Below are positions 7,924 to 16,598 of a DNA stretch of 64,000 bases, in pieces. The notes under the pieces are model-generated. The model was not told where the DNA came from and did not search any database. It was given only the letters and a program-made list of their open reading frames with translations. Source of the stretch: Candidatus Pantoea formicae (GTDB lineage Bacteria; Pseudomonadota; Gammaproteobacteria; Enterobacterales; Enterobacteriaceae); the NCBI RefSeq assembly GCF_011752625.1, contig NZ_VWXD01000001.1, forward strand, positions 1 to 64,000. Direction: 5' to 3'. The position numbers and the translations under genes were made by a program. Every line of letters starts with the position of its first letter. Position 1 is the first letter of the stretch.

Positions 7924-8288
7924 AGCGCCATCTCCTTCTTGATCGCCGCAGTGATAGCATCGCGCGAATCCTCAAATCCCTTGGTCAGGAACTCCTTCTG
8001 CGCAGTTGCGCGCCTGAAGTTTTGCGGGATATTCGGGTCATGCACGTAGACGGCATAATTGGCTGAGTAGCCGACGCGACCAACGATGCGTGTCCCGCTA
8101 GCTGTGACTTCACGATACTGGCTGTTCAGTAACGTCGATGTGTCTATTGGCGTGTAAAGTGCCGCCTGAGAGGAACCGATGATCAGCACGCTCTGGATGG
8201 CACGTAAAGCCCTGCGCCCCTGAATATCATCAATGACAGCATCGAGGTTTCTCTTGGCCTGCTCGACTCCACGGATTTTAATTCCCAT
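7920..8288 (-). CDS. Phage HK97 gp10/gpZ-like minor tail protein
   Basis: A 122-residue protein beginning MGIKIRGVEQAKRNLDAVID and containing the ALYTPIDTSTLLNS and YAVYVHD segments typical of the HK97 gp10-type head-tail family. It lies between the head closure protein and the tail terminator, the usual position. GGGAG precedes the ATG by 8 bases. Confidence 0.75.
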   Translation of the reverse strand: MGIKIRGVEQAKRNLDAVIDDIQGRRALRAIQSVLIIGSSQAALYTPIDTSTLLNSQYREVTASGTRIVGRVGYSANYAVYVHDPNIPQNFRRATAQKEFLTKGFEDSRDAITAAIKKEMAL

Positions 8289-8290
8289 GG

Positions 8291-8638
8291 CTAAACTCCC
8301 GTGATAATCGCCCAGTCGTCAGTGGTACGCTCGAACGTGTCGGCGTACTGAATTGACTGCATGATTTCGTCAGCACCGGCGGCGATGGGGTCAGTCTCAG
8401 TCGATGCGCCGATCAGGATGTAGTCGCCAGTATTAGCCAGCGCATACTCAGTCCAGATGGTGTTTTTGACGACTTTCTCACCACCGATAGCGCCGAGACG
8501 CTTGGAAAGGCCGCCCTGATAATCACAGGCAATAACCAGCGGCTCAGACCAGCCGAGCGAATCACCGTATTCATTGTTGCCGAGAGGCTTCCAGATAGTC
8601 GCCTGCGCGGTGTATGACCAGTTGGCTAATGATGACAT
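8291..8638 (-). CDS. Head closure / head-tail connector protein
   Basis: A 115-residue protein in the connector block, directly before the gp10-like gene. Size, position and beta-rich sequence (TIWKPLGNNEYGDSLGWSEP) fit the head-closure proteins of siphophages that plug the portal channel and receive the tail. Family assignment is by context rather than a sure motif. Confidence 0.6.
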   Translation of the reverse strand: MSSLANWSYTAQATIWKPLGNNEYGDSLGWSEPLVIACDYQGGLSKRLGAIGGEKVVKNTIWTEYALANTGDYILIGASTETDPIAAGADEIMQSIQYADTFERTTDDWAIITGV

Positions 8639-8639
8639 G

Positions 8640-8807
8640 TCATGCCCTCCAGCCGATTACAGTGGGCTTTTCAGCGGCAATGCGCTTGCAGTTAAACACC
8701 CAATCACCAGCGCTGTTAACGTAGCCGGTAGTTTCCCGGCCTGTGGATGTCTTCAACCAGACGCGATCGTATGGTTTCGGCGGTGTTGATGGGGATTGCC
8801 AGGTCAT
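8640..8807 (-). CDS. Small phage protein, translationally coupled
   Basis: A 55-residue protein starting MTWQSPSTPPKPYDRVW. The open frame extends upstream to 8900, but the ATG at 8807 overlaps the preceding stop as ATGA, the coupling seen throughout this operon, so I chose it. Small basic proteins are common in the connector block. Function unknown. Confidence 0.6.
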   Translation of the reverse strand: MTWQSPSTPPKPYDRVWLKTSTGRETTGYVNSAGDWVFNCKRIAAEKPTVIGWRA

Positions 8808-9205
8808 TTCCGGCCTCCACACATGCAGCCGCCCTTCGCAATCCACAGCCCAGCAAATGCCTGCTGCGTTGGGTCTGGAGGAATCAGAGCGGTAGCGCAT
8901 CCGCTTTTATCCAGACCGCGCAGAAGCGCCAATGACCCCTTCCAGCGGTCGGCAAATGACTGATAGCGAAACGAGCGCGACGCACCAGATGGGGCTGACT
9001 GAGAGCTGATATAGCGATCGCCCTGCCCCAGCCCCATCAGTCGTAACAGATACATCTGGATGAGTAGCGCGGTGGCGGGTGAGTAATTCGCATTTAGGCA
9101 CTCTTCAATGCTGTTCGCCTGCTCAACCAGCGCGGCAAGAATGAAGTCGGGCAGCGTAATACCAACCGACTCCAGATACTCTTTGGCCTGAGCCGTGGTG
9201 ATCAT
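8804..9205 (-). CDS. Head-tail adaptor protein
   Basis: A 133-residue helical protein located first in the connector block after the capsid genes. It resembles gp6-like adaptors: N-terminal helices (ITTAQAKEYLESVGITLPDF), then a long helix containing IQMYLLRLMG. These sit under the portal. I use the ATG at 9205, with GAGG 5 bases upstream, rather than the GTG at 9211. The C-terminus ends in CMCGG. Confidence 0.65.
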   Translation of the reverse strand: MITTAQAKEYLESVGITLPDFILAALVEQANSIEECLNANYSPATALLIQMYLLRLMGLGQGDRYISSQSAPSGASRSFRYQSFADRWKGSLALLRGLDKSGCATALIPPDPTQQAFAGLWIAKGGCMCGGRK

Positions 9206-9240
9206 GTTCACCTCAACAATCAGCCCTCCGGAGAGGGCAT

Positions 9241-9263
9241 AAAAAAACCGCCATCGCGGCGGC
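9241..9263 (-). terminator. Terminator between capsid block and connector block
   Basis: On the minus strand CCGCC and GGCGG pair around GCGAT, followed by seven T. Late transcripts would need antitermination to pass it. Confidence 0.75.
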
Positions 9264-9265
9264 TG

Positions 9266-9550
9266 TTATTCGGCAGGGAAAAGCTTTTCGAGTTCGCCAT
9301 CAGGCAGAAGCTCTGCCAGTCGGTCAGCGCCGAGGTTGCCTTTGAACTCAATCCCCAGCTCGGTCAGGCGGGCGGCGATCGCTTCTTTGCGCGAGGTGGC
9401 GGTTGGCGTAGCCGGTGTCAACTCAGCAGAGGATTTATCCGACAGCTTGCGGACGTGAGATTTCAGCGACGGATGAACCTTTTCCAGTTGCACCACATCG
9501 CCTTTAGCCACGCCGTGCCACGGCTTAATTACTTCGTATTTCTCAGCCAT
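9266..9550 (-). CDS. Phage head-region protein with HeH/LEM-like C-terminus
   Basis: A 94-residue protein following the major capsid gene by 9 bases. Residues about 55-90 (KEAIAARLTELGIEFKGNL, then LAELL) look like the HeH/LEM-type helix-extended-loop-helix fold seen in several small phage head proteins. The N-terminus begins KYEVIKPWHGVAKGDVVQL, an SH3-like strand pattern. Exact role unknown. Confidence 0.6.
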   Translation of the reverse strand: MAEKYEVIKPWHGVAKGDVVQLEKVHPSLKSHVRKLSDKSSAELTPATPTATSRKEAIAARLTELGIEFKGNLGADRLAELLPDGELEKLFPAE

Positions 9551-9559
9551 GATTGCTCC

Positions 9560-10657
9560 TTAAGCAAGGTTGGCGCCGTAGACCACGCCGGACAGGCCTT
9601 CGCCGTCCTTCTTAATCTGCAGGCCTTCAGCAGACATGATCTGGTTGTTGTAGTTGCTTTGAGGCATTGGGCGCGGAAGCGGAACAATACCGACGGCCAT
9701 ACCAACAAGCGGCGAAATGACGTCCTGACGGCGCTCATAGGCAAGGAATTCATTTCCTGTCAGCGCGTAAGTCATCTGGATTGATTCAGCCGGGATGAAC
9801 TTGGCGATCGCATCCAATACAGTGCCGCTCATCAGCGCATTGGTGCCACCATTTACGTCAATGAGATATGGCTTGGAGAGGTTCGCCATGATTTCAGCAC
9901 TCAGCCAAAGCTTGCTGTAGCGAGTGACTTTGTTCCGGCGGGCGTTAATACCAAACGCACCCGTCGGGCCGAAGAAAGCCAGAGCTTGTGCCGGGGTTGC
10001 AGTGGTCAGGTCGATGTTCGCGCCACCTGCACCGCTTCCAAGATTGATCTTGGTCGTGTTGCGGTGATTTTTCATGCCCTGCGCTTTGTAGCCATCAACA
10101 GAAATCGAAGCATCGCCGTTTAGGTAGTAATTCACACGACGCTTGTGAAACTTGCGCATTTTGGCGCCCTGCGCATCCAGCAACATGTCGATGCCAACAG
10201 TGCTCAGGCCAGCAGCATGACGCCAGTTGACGCCATAACCTGCGGTGAATACCGGGATTGGGTCGCCATCGCTACCGTAATCGGTATGGTCGAAGGAGTA
10301 CGGCGCCTGACCATCAATGCTGATTGATACGTCATCAGCGATATCGCCAGACACGTTATACAGTTTCGCAGTTTTGCCGATTGGCAGAACGGTCTGTACG
10401 CCCATCAGGTCATTGACGATTTCCATGCCAATTTCCTGATCACGCATCTGGATAACCTGGCGGTCAATCTCCGCCCAGAATTCGCGAGTAAAGCCGCCGA
10501 CGGCATTTGCAGCCAGCATCTCAGGAGTCATGTTTGAACGGTAGGCGTTTACCATCATGTCGTGCTGCACGTTCCAGATGTTGCGGTTTGCCCACAGCTC
10601 ATTCCAGTGTCCGCGCAGTCGGCTGTTAGCAGCCAGTGTTTCAGCGGTAAAATACAT
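9560..10657 (-). CDS. Major capsid protein
   Basis: A 365-residue protein in the canonical place between the decoration gene and the connector block, behind GGAGACAGATA. It resembles the DUF6260 family of phage major capsid proteins, an HK97-fold group. No N-terminal scaffold domain is visible, consistent with a separate scaffold gene (11118-11471). Confidence 0.82.
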   Translation of the reverse strand: MYFTAETLAANSRLRGHWNELWANRNIWNVQHDMMVNAYRSNMTPEMLAANAVGGFTREFWAEIDRQVIQMRDQEIGMEIVNDLMGVQTVLPIGKTAKLYNVSGDIADDVSISIDGQAPYSFDHTDYGSDGDPIPVFTAGYGVNWRHAAGLSTVGIDMLLDAQGAKMRKFHKRRVNYYLNGDASISVDGYKAQGMKNHRNTTKINLGSGAGGANIDLTTATPAQALAFFGPTGAFGINARRNKVTRYSKLWLSAEIMANLSKPYLIDVNGGTNALMSGTVLDAIAKFIPAESIQMTYALTGNEFLAYERRQDVISPLVGMAVGIVPLPRPMPQSNYNNQIMSAEGLQIKKDGEGLSGVVYGANLA

Positions 10658-10671
10658 TATCTGTCTCCTGA

Positions 10672-11118
10672 TTAAGCGCCAGCGGCAACGGTGCCGACGC
10701 GCATGCGCACGCGGATGAAATCGGTGGTGCTGGCCGCGATGGTCGCATCGTCCTGGCTGTAGCCGATCACCGAATCGGTGTCTGCTGTTGCCTTGGTGAA
10801 CTGACCATTGCTTCCCAGCTTGATCGGGTCATCCTTGCCATAGGTGGCAGGGCCACACAGCAGAGCAAGTTCGCGACCTTCTTCGACGTAATTACCCACA
10901 GCGGAATCACCAGCAGGCACTGCCTCGGTGATGTTCAGCCCCTGGTGGTAAGCAGGGTCGATGATGTAGATACGACCGGCCAGCGCAGTAGCCTGCGCAA
11001 ACTCGTTGTCGTCGTTGATGACAGCCGCAGTACCCGGCAGCAACGCTGCAGCAGTAACGCGGGTTTCGGTCTTGTACAGAGACTGACCGTCGATATTAAC
11101 GCGGCGATAGCGTGGCAT
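10672..11118 (-). CDS. Probable capsid decoration (cement) protein
   Basis: A 148-residue beta-rich protein between the scaffold and major capsid genes, where siphophages often encode the head-stabilising decoration protein. It starts by a TAATG overlap with the scaffold gene, behind GGAGGTGCAGCATA. The repeated GSNGQFTKATADTDSVIGYSQ-type segments resemble DUF2190-like cement proteins. Assignment is by position and general character. Confidence 0.6.
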   Translation of the reverse strand: MPRYRRVNIDGQSLYKTETRVTAAALLPGTAAVINDDNEFAQATALAGRIYIIDPAYHQGLNITEAVPAGDSAVGNYVEEGRELALLCGPATYGKDDPIKLGSNGQFTKATADTDSVIGYSQDDATIAASTTDFIRVRMRVGTVAAGA

Positions 11119-11471
11119 TATGCTGCACCTCCAAAGTATGAAGCCGGGTCTGGTGCGCCAGAGACCGCTGGTTTCTGCGCGTTGTTGGTGCCGATCTGAG
11201 TGGCTTCGCCCATCTTGCTGAACATCTCTTTCAGCGCTTCACCGCTCAGGGCATTGGCAATGATTTCGCCATGCACCGCTTTAACTGCATCACGCATGGT
11301 TTGCTCTTCAGCGCGGGAGTTAGCGGTCAGGGTTTCAGACAGCTTGTCCTGGTTCGCCTGCAGTGCATCAACCTTGTCAGAGAGCGGCTTGATTGCCTTC
11401 TCGGTATTGGTCGCCACAGCCTCGCTAACCATGCTGCCGATCTGTTCCAGTTCTTCTTTGGTTAAAGGCAT
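11118..11471 (-). CDS. Nested scaffold protein from internal start
   Basis: Within the protease gene, in the same frame, the ATG at 11471 is preceded by GGAGGGGGAC, the strongest ribosome site in the head block. Translation gives a 117-residue helical protein (MPLTKEELEQIGSMVSEA...) ending with the parent. Lambda Nu3 is made in the same way from the 3' part of the protease gene. This is inference from the ribosome site and domain border. Confidence 0.6.
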   Translation of the reverse strand: MPLTKEELEQIGSMVSEAVATNTEKAIKPLSDKVDALQANQDKLSETLTANSRAEEQTMRDAVKAVHGEIIANALSGEALKEMFSKMGEATQIGTNNAQKPAVSGAPDPASYFGGAA

Positions 11472-12392
11472 GTCCCCCTCCGTTTGATGGTTTGTTGCAG
11501 GAGCTTCCTGCGGAGTGAAAAGAGATTTGATTTTGTTGGCGGCGATGGCGACCCATGACTCCTGACGCGCCACTTTTGCGCCGGTGTCATCGAAGGTGAT
11601 TTTGCCGCTCTCGGTGCTGTAGCCATAAACCTGTGCATCACCACCGTTGCGGATGACGATCGCCTGCGAATCCGTGAAGTCAGCAATCCATGCGTAATCG
11701 TCGGGGCCGGTGGCAAACTTGTCGCGCGCAGCCTGTTCGAGCCGGCGCTCACGTTCGCGGTATGACTCGCCAATCAGCGCACCTGAATTTGCCTGAAGCG
11801 CCTTAGCCTGGTCAGCGTTTACCATCAGGCCAACGCCCTGCTCTGGCTGCGCAGCGCCAACCTCATGCAGCAGGATGGCGTCATGGTCCATAGCGTTGAT
11901 CTTCGCTACCCAATCAATGCCCTGCGCCTTCTGATCGGCATTGGCTTCGAGTTGCTCAAGGAATACGGCAACGCTAGTGTGGATCGGCGGCACATCGTCG
12001 CCACGCTCAATTGCAGCTACACGCTCCAGCAGTTCGCGACCGCCTTCGCTCTGATTGGCTACTGTGGTGTCGACCCACTTCTCCGCATAAACGCGGTTGC
12101 CGGACTTCTTAACGTTGCGGTTCCACGCGCCAATGTGACCCGCGTTGATGCCTTCCGGCGAGAAGGCGGAAACAAACTGTCCGTTCACCGTCGGATGACC
12201 AAGCGGTGCAAGAGTGCCTTCCAGCCCCTGATAGTGAGCGTCGATTTCCGATGCCGAATAAAGGCCGCCGTTCATCACAACGTTTGCCGGCAGCGTGTAG
12301 CTCGGCAGAACCAGATGCTCACGACCGTTGTACGTTTCACGGCGAATAGCCTGACTGTTCACCCTGGTGGTGACATTGACCTGCATAGTCAT
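11118..12392 (-). CDS. Prohead protease-scaffold protein (DUF2213-like)
   Basis: A 424-residue protein. The N-terminal half (about 1-300) is a DUF2213-like protease domain with conserved LGHPTVNG (about 72-79) and HTSVAVF (about 141-147), plausible catalytic His and Ser positions. The C-terminal 117 residues are helical and acidic, as in scaffolds. The longer open frame upstream is ignored because MTMQV at 12392 has GAGAGATAACC before it. The lambda C/Nu3 arrangement is suggested by a strong internal start at 11471. Confidence 0.72.
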   Translation of the reverse strand: MTMQVNVTTRVNSQAIRRETYNGREHLVLPSYTLPANVVMNGGLYSASEIDAHYQGLEGTLAPLGHPTVNGQFVSAFSPEGINAGHIGAWNRNVKKSGNRVYAEKWVDTTVANQSEGGRELLERVAAIERGDDVPPIHTSVAVFLEQLEANADQKAQGIDWVAKINAMDHDAILLHEVGAAQPEQGVGLMVNADQAKALQANSGALIGESYRERERRLEQAARDKFATGPDDYAWIADFTDSQAIVIRNGGDAQVYGYSTESGKITFDDTGAKVARQESWVAIAANKIKSLFTPQEAPATNHQTEGDMPLTKEELEQIGSMVSEAVATNTEKAIKPLSDKVDALQANQDKLSETLTANSRAEEQTMRDAVKAVHGEIIANALSGEALKEMFSKMGEATQIGTNNAQKPAVSGAPDPASYFGGAA

Positions 12393-12405
12393 GGTTATCT
12401 CTCGA

Positions 12406-13371
12406 TTAGGCCGCGTGCTTATGGTCGCAGCAGTGATGTGTTTTGTTGGTTGCCATGCGTTTGCCCCATGTCTGGGTAAACTCTTTTTTGGCGATATCGA
12501 TGACGGATGAGTTGAGTGGTACGCCCTTCTCATCTACCAGGACGGTGACCTGAGAGCACTTACAGTTGATCGCGTTGCCATTGACGCTGTACCAGTCGCG
12601 CACCTCTTCAGAGGTGTAGAGCTTGCCGTGCCGTAGAGCGTGCGTCTGGCGCGTTGTGGGGCTCAATGCAGACAGGTGCAGCAGCATGACGTTAAGCCCG
12701 AGATCGTCACTGGCTGAGTCGTGCTCATCCCAGCGCGCGCGGCGTAGCGCCGTTGTTATCTCGGTTCGGGCAATGCGGTTAGCCCGCCCCTGCTCAATGC
12801 CTATCTGATCGCGAATTCGCCTAGCTACTTCTTTCGGGTTTTGCCCCCGGCCAATGCCATAAGTCAGTACGCGCGACAGGTTTTGCTTCACATCAGCCGA
12901 CAGGCCTTTCATCTCTTCGAACGTGCGCGCCCTGACCAGCACCAGCCGGTTTTGATACGCATCACTGAGAAGGATGTCCTGCACGCTGCCGCGATATGCC
13001 TCATACGATGTCGACTGCTGCGCGAGGTTGGCAAACTCCTGCGCCGTGCCGCGCTGATACGATGGCGACACGTAATCCTGAAACAGCCACGGATTGAACT
13101 CGCCTCCCTGCAGCAGGATTTCATCAACGAGTGAATCGCCGTTCTGCAACAGCATCGACAGCATGGTCGGGTCTAACTGGAAGGTGTAACGCTGGTTTAC
13201 TGCGGGCTCTGCCGGTATGCGGTTGAGCAACTCGATATAGCGATTGCTGATTTGCTTCAGTCGCCTGGCATAGTCACGCATTGCGCCACGCTCAAGCCGG
13301 TCAACTCCGGTCGGGTCAAGCTTGTTGCTTGGCAGGATCGCTGGTTTGGGTTTCTTCTTCAGCTTCGCCAT
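12406..13371 (-). CDS. Minor head protein (SPP1 gp7 / Mu gpF family)
   Basis: A 321-residue protein. The C-terminal half carries the phage Mu gpF/SPP1 gp7 head morphogenesis domain: RIARTEITTALRRARW, then SALSPTTRQTHALRHGKLYT and INCKCSQ. It overlaps the portal gene by 56 bases. Possible starts are at 13458, 13380 and 13371; I chose 13371 (MAKLKKKPKP) for its spacing from GGAGG. A His/Cys-rich tail (HHCCDHKH) at the C-terminus is unusual. Confidence 0.82.
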   Translation of the reverse strand: MAKLKKKPKPAILPSNKLDPTGVDRLERGAMRDYARRLKQISNRYIELLNRIPAEPAVNQRYTFQLDPTMLSMLLQNGDSLVDEILLQGGEFNPWLFQDYVSPSYQRGTAQEFANLAQQSTSYEAYRGSVQDILLSDAYQNRLVLVRARTFEEMKGLSADVKQNLSRVLTYGIGRGQNPKEVARRIRDQIGIEQGRANRIARTEITTALRRARWDEHDSASDDLGLNVMLLHLSALSPTTRQTHALRHGKLYTSEEVRDWYSVNGNAINCKCSQVTVLVDEKGVPLNSSVIDIAKKEFTQTWGKRMATNKTHHCCDHKHAA

Positions 13372-14665
13372 CTCCCTCATCCTCCGGTAGTGGCTCGCTG
13401 CCGCCTGGCTCATATCCTGCGGCCACGCGAATCTCATCAACGGTGAATACCTGCTCACCAGATGCCAGAGATGTCTGGTTGATGCTGCTCATCTTGGTGG
13501 CACTGTCGAGCTTATCGGACGGTGACTGCTCGTTTAACTCATCCCACACGATGCTGAACTTAGCCACCGGCTTGATGATCTGCAGGTATATGAGCTTGTC
13601 TGCCATATCCTCAACATCGAACGACAGGTCACCACGGCGCGACTGACAGCGACCATTAAAGTAAATCTGGTCTTCAGTGCTGGCGCGCTCGCCTGACTGG
13701 TTGCCGACGATGATTCGAGATGGCATGTCCACAGAGGCACTGAACGTCTTCAGGTTGACGTCATAGGTCGGTGATGGGTCAGAAACCGCGTTGACCATTG
13801 AAGTGACCTGAGCACCCTGTGTGATGAGCAGCGTGTCATTGCCGCGGTTAATCTCGCGAGCCGCTTCGTTATATCGCTCCTGCAACTCATCAACAGAAAC
13901 GCCGTACATTGAGGCCAGATTGTTGAAATCGACCTCTTTGTCGAAGTTGATATTCTGCTGTCGCGCGGCGTTCTTCAGGAATGACTCACCCGATCCGCCT
14001 TCGACTTTTTCCAGGCTGACGCAGGCGTTATAGCCAGGCTCGAGAAAGCCGATTTCGTCATCTGACATATCACCGATAATCAGTACGCGGTCAGGGTGAA
14101 TGTTGCGCTGCGCAGTGCTGCCATCAGAAAGTGATTCGGTGTACTGCCACATGGTGATGGAGCCGTTGCCATCGCGAGAACCAACCTTCAGCGCGCTAGC
14201 CCATACAGGAGTTATCTTCTGCAGAGCCTTTCCCTTAACAACAGGCTGATCCCAGTTCTTGCTGTCCTTAATGTGCAGCAGGATGCCAGCCCAGCGGCCA
14301 ACCAGACGACGGGCGTCGGCTTTAGCGAATGCTCGCCAGAATCGGTGCGTGAATACCTGGATACTTGCCCGCTCCCACGCGGTTAATTCGCGGGATTCAT
14401 CGGACTGCTCACCTTCAATTACCTGCGGGTTTGTTTTCCAGCAATTCGAAACCAGTTTGTTAACTGCACCGTGAGCGATGCCGCCGCGACGGTACAATTT
14501 GTAGAGGTCATTAAATTCGAGATTGTCTTTGAAGCCATATTCGCACCAGGCGCTCTCACGCTTCGCATCCAGACCCATGCTTGGGTTAAATGCCATCTCC
14601 CGCGCACGGGCAAGCCTGACGTCATTCAGCGCGTGATTGACGGCGAGCGTTAATTTGTCAGTCAT
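13316..14665 (-). CDS. Portal protein (DUF1073-type)
   Basis: A 449-residue protein with the features of the DUF1073 portal family, such as YRRGGIAHGAVNKLVSNCWK near residue 55 and FLEPGYNACVSLEKVEGGSG. Portals form the dodecameric ring for DNA entry at one capsid vertex. The start at MTDKLTLAVN (14665) is preferred over the open upstream extension. It follows the large terminase gene and overlaps the minor head gene. Confidence 0.85.
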   Translation of the reverse strand: MTDKLTLAVNHALNDVRLARAREMAFNPSMGLDAKRESAWCEYGFKDNLEFNDLYKLYRRGGIAHGAVNKLVSNCWKTNPQVIEGEQSDESRELTAWERASIQVFTHRFWRAFAKADARRLVGRWAGILLHIKDSKNWDQPVVKGKALQKITPVWASALKVGSRDGNGSITMWQYTESLSDGSTAQRNIHPDRVLIIGDMSDDEIGFLEPGYNACVSLEKVEGGSGESFLKNAARQQNINFDKEVDFNNLASMYGVSVDELQERYNEAAREINRGNDTLLITQGAQVTSMVNAVSDPSPTYDVNLKTFSASVDMPSRIIVGNQSGERASTEDQIYFNGRCQSRRGDLSFDVEDMADKLIYLQIIKPVAKFSIVWDELNEQSPSDKLDSATKMSSINQTSLASGEQVFTVDEIRVAAGYEPGGSEPLPEDEGDGEAEEETQTSDPAKQQA

Positions 14666-14797
14666 GGTTTGTCCGTTATGGTCGCTTGGGTGGCGGCAGG
14701 GTTTCACCTAATGGGGTTTTGGAGGAGCAAGGTTGATAGCCAGGCCAGCCTTTACGCTTTCTTTCGCAACCTGCGCACTTGCACTTCTCAGTCATAA

Positions 14798-16117
14798 TCA
14801 TCTGCCTTGCAGGCGTTTTGGAAGCATCATGCCCATCGATTGAGGCTTGTGCTTGATGTAACCGTCCAGCCCGTAACGAGCCGCATCCCAGCAGTGGTTG
14901 TGCTTATCCTCGATTACAGGAAGTACCTCGCCAGTTACACGGTCTGTTTTGTAGGAATAAAGGCGAGCCTCTTTGGCTGTTTCTTTGCAGCGTGAATGGA
15001 TTACGATCTGCTTGAAGCCGCGCAGGCAGGTTATGCCGTCCTCAACACTTCCTTGCCACTTTTGTGCAGCTGAAATGTTGAAGCCCTGATTCTTAATATG
15101 GCTGATTGTTTCAGGGCGGGAGTTATCAGCCTTGATAGGCCATTTACGTGATTGTGGTACGCCAGGGTATTTGGCGTCATCAGTAACTTTCCATTCTTCG
15201 AGCTGCTTTTGCTTGGCTTCATCCTTGCCCGCATAAAACTTCCACATGTCATCAAGCTCAACGCCAATTCCGTAGGCTTCATGCTCTATGTACAGGCAAT
15301 TATCGAGGATGAACATGCGCAGCAGCGTGCTGGGGTCTTTCGCAAAGCCGAAGTCAGCACCGAACAGCAGTCTCTCAGCCTTTTGCCACAGGTCGGACGC
15401 GAAGTCCTGCACTACATAGCGATTAGCCAGCACCTGCTTGTCAGAGTTTTCAAGGTAAGCACCTTCCCAGATCCACGCATAATCGGCGTAATTGAGGTTA
15501 GCCAAATCCTCAAGGCGCTCTTCCTCAAGCACTTCAGGGAACCATGGGTTATCGCCATAATTCATCTCAACGATCATTGAGCTTTTTGGCGGGTTCTTCC
15601 TGAACATCTTGTCGGTGGCGCTGCCGTCTTTCTCCGGGTTCCATGTAACCCAGATTTCGGAACCCTTTTCACGGACGGTAGGACGAAGCTTCTTCCAGGC
15701 AGTGGATGAAACAGATTCAGCCTCATCAACCCAGGCGACTAAGATGCGCGCTTTGGATTTAATGCTGTCCAGGTTGTGTCGCAGGCCGCAGAAAACGTAA
15801 CTCACGCGGCGATTCTTGGTGCGGATGTACTTCTCACCAATATCGAAATAATCATCCAGCCATGGCACAGAGCGTATCGCCTGCTTCACCTCCTCCATCG
15901 AGGATTCTTCAAGCGAGTTCATGTACTCACGCCCGCAGAGGATCACGCCACTCCTGCCGCTCTCTGCAGCTTCGTATGCTTTCACTGCGCTCATCAGGGC
16001 AAACGTTCTGGTTTTTGCAGAACCGCGACCACCATGGGCGCCGCGATAACGCACATCTGGCGTAGCGAAAACAGGTACTAGCTTGGCGGGGATAGGCAGA
16101 TCAACCTGATTTTCCAT
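14798..16117 (-). CDS. Terminase large subunit
   Basis: A 439-residue packaging ATPase-nuclease. The Walker A-like motif GGRGSAKT is at about residues 29-36, the Walker B region ARILVAWVDEAES at about 125-137, and the nuclease part includes LLFGADFGFAKDPS near 250. Length is normal for terminase_3-type subunits. It overlaps the small subunit gene by 17 bases. It pumps DNA into the prohead through the portal. Confidence 0.92.
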   Translation of the reverse strand: MENQVDLPIPAKLVPVFATPDVRYRGAHGGRGSAKTRTFALMSAVKAYEAAESGRSGVILCGREYMNSLEESSMEEVKQAIRSVPWLDDYFDIGEKYIRTKNRRVSYVFCGLRHNLDSIKSKARILVAWVDEAESVSSTAWKKLRPTVREKGSEIWVTWNPEKDGSATDKMFRKNPPKSSMIVEMNYGDNPWFPEVLEEERLEDLANLNYADYAWIWEGAYLENSDKQVLANRYVVQDFASDLWQKAERLLFGADFGFAKDPSTLLRMFILDNCLYIEHEAYGIGVELDDMWKFYAGKDEAKQKQLEEWKVTDDAKYPGVPQSRKWPIKADNSRPETISHIKNQGFNISAAQKWQGSVEDGITCLRGFKQIVIHSRCKETAKEARLYSYKTDRVTGEVLPVIEDKHNHCWDAARYGLDGYIKHKPQSMGMMLPKRLQGR

Positions 16118-16568
16118 TAGTTGGCTCTACCCCTACCAGTCTGATTGTTGTCGGCCGCTGGCTCATGCTGCCATCAGGACTGGTGTGCTCAACCTTCTGC
16201 CGGTTGGTGTAAGCATCGCCAACCTCTTTAGCTGCCTGCTCTATCAGGGATGAAGCCAGCGCCATGTTTCTCATCGATTCGGCCTTGGTCATCATTCGGT
16301 CAAGCGCGCGCAGTCGATAGGCTTTGTTGGCGATCGGGATGTCGGTGATTTCGGTCTGGAAACGGGTGCGGGTAGCTTTGAATAGCTCAACCCACTTCTC
16401 CGCCAGACCTTTGCCGCTAGCCTTCGTGGGGTCGTGTGATTCGACCTGCTGACGAGAGATCTTCAGCTTGAATTCTTTCTGGACTTCATCGACCACCTGG
16501 GACGGGGTGTCGTAACATGCCAGGGCCTGAACGATGAAGGCTTTCACTTCTGGTTTCAGTGTCGCCAT
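16101..16568 (-). CDS. Terminase small subunit (DUF2280-type)
   Basis: A 155-residue protein with an N-terminal DNA-binding helix-turn-helix pattern (YDTPSQVVDEVQKEFKLKIS) typical of the DUF2280 family found directly before large terminases. It recognises the phage DNA for packaging. GGTGAGCA precedes the ATG. Whether packaging is from cos or pac cannot be told. Confidence 0.82.
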   Translation of the reverse strand: MATLKPEVKAFIVQALACYDTPSQVVDEVQKEFKLKISRQQVESHDPTKASGKGLAEKWVELFKATRTRFQTEITDIPIANKAYRLRALDRMMTKAESMRNMALASSLIEQAAKEVGDAYTNRQKVEHTSPDGSMSQRPTTIRLVGVEPTNGKSG

Positions 16569-16598
16569 TGCTCACCATCCGTCCTAATCAGTCTAAAG

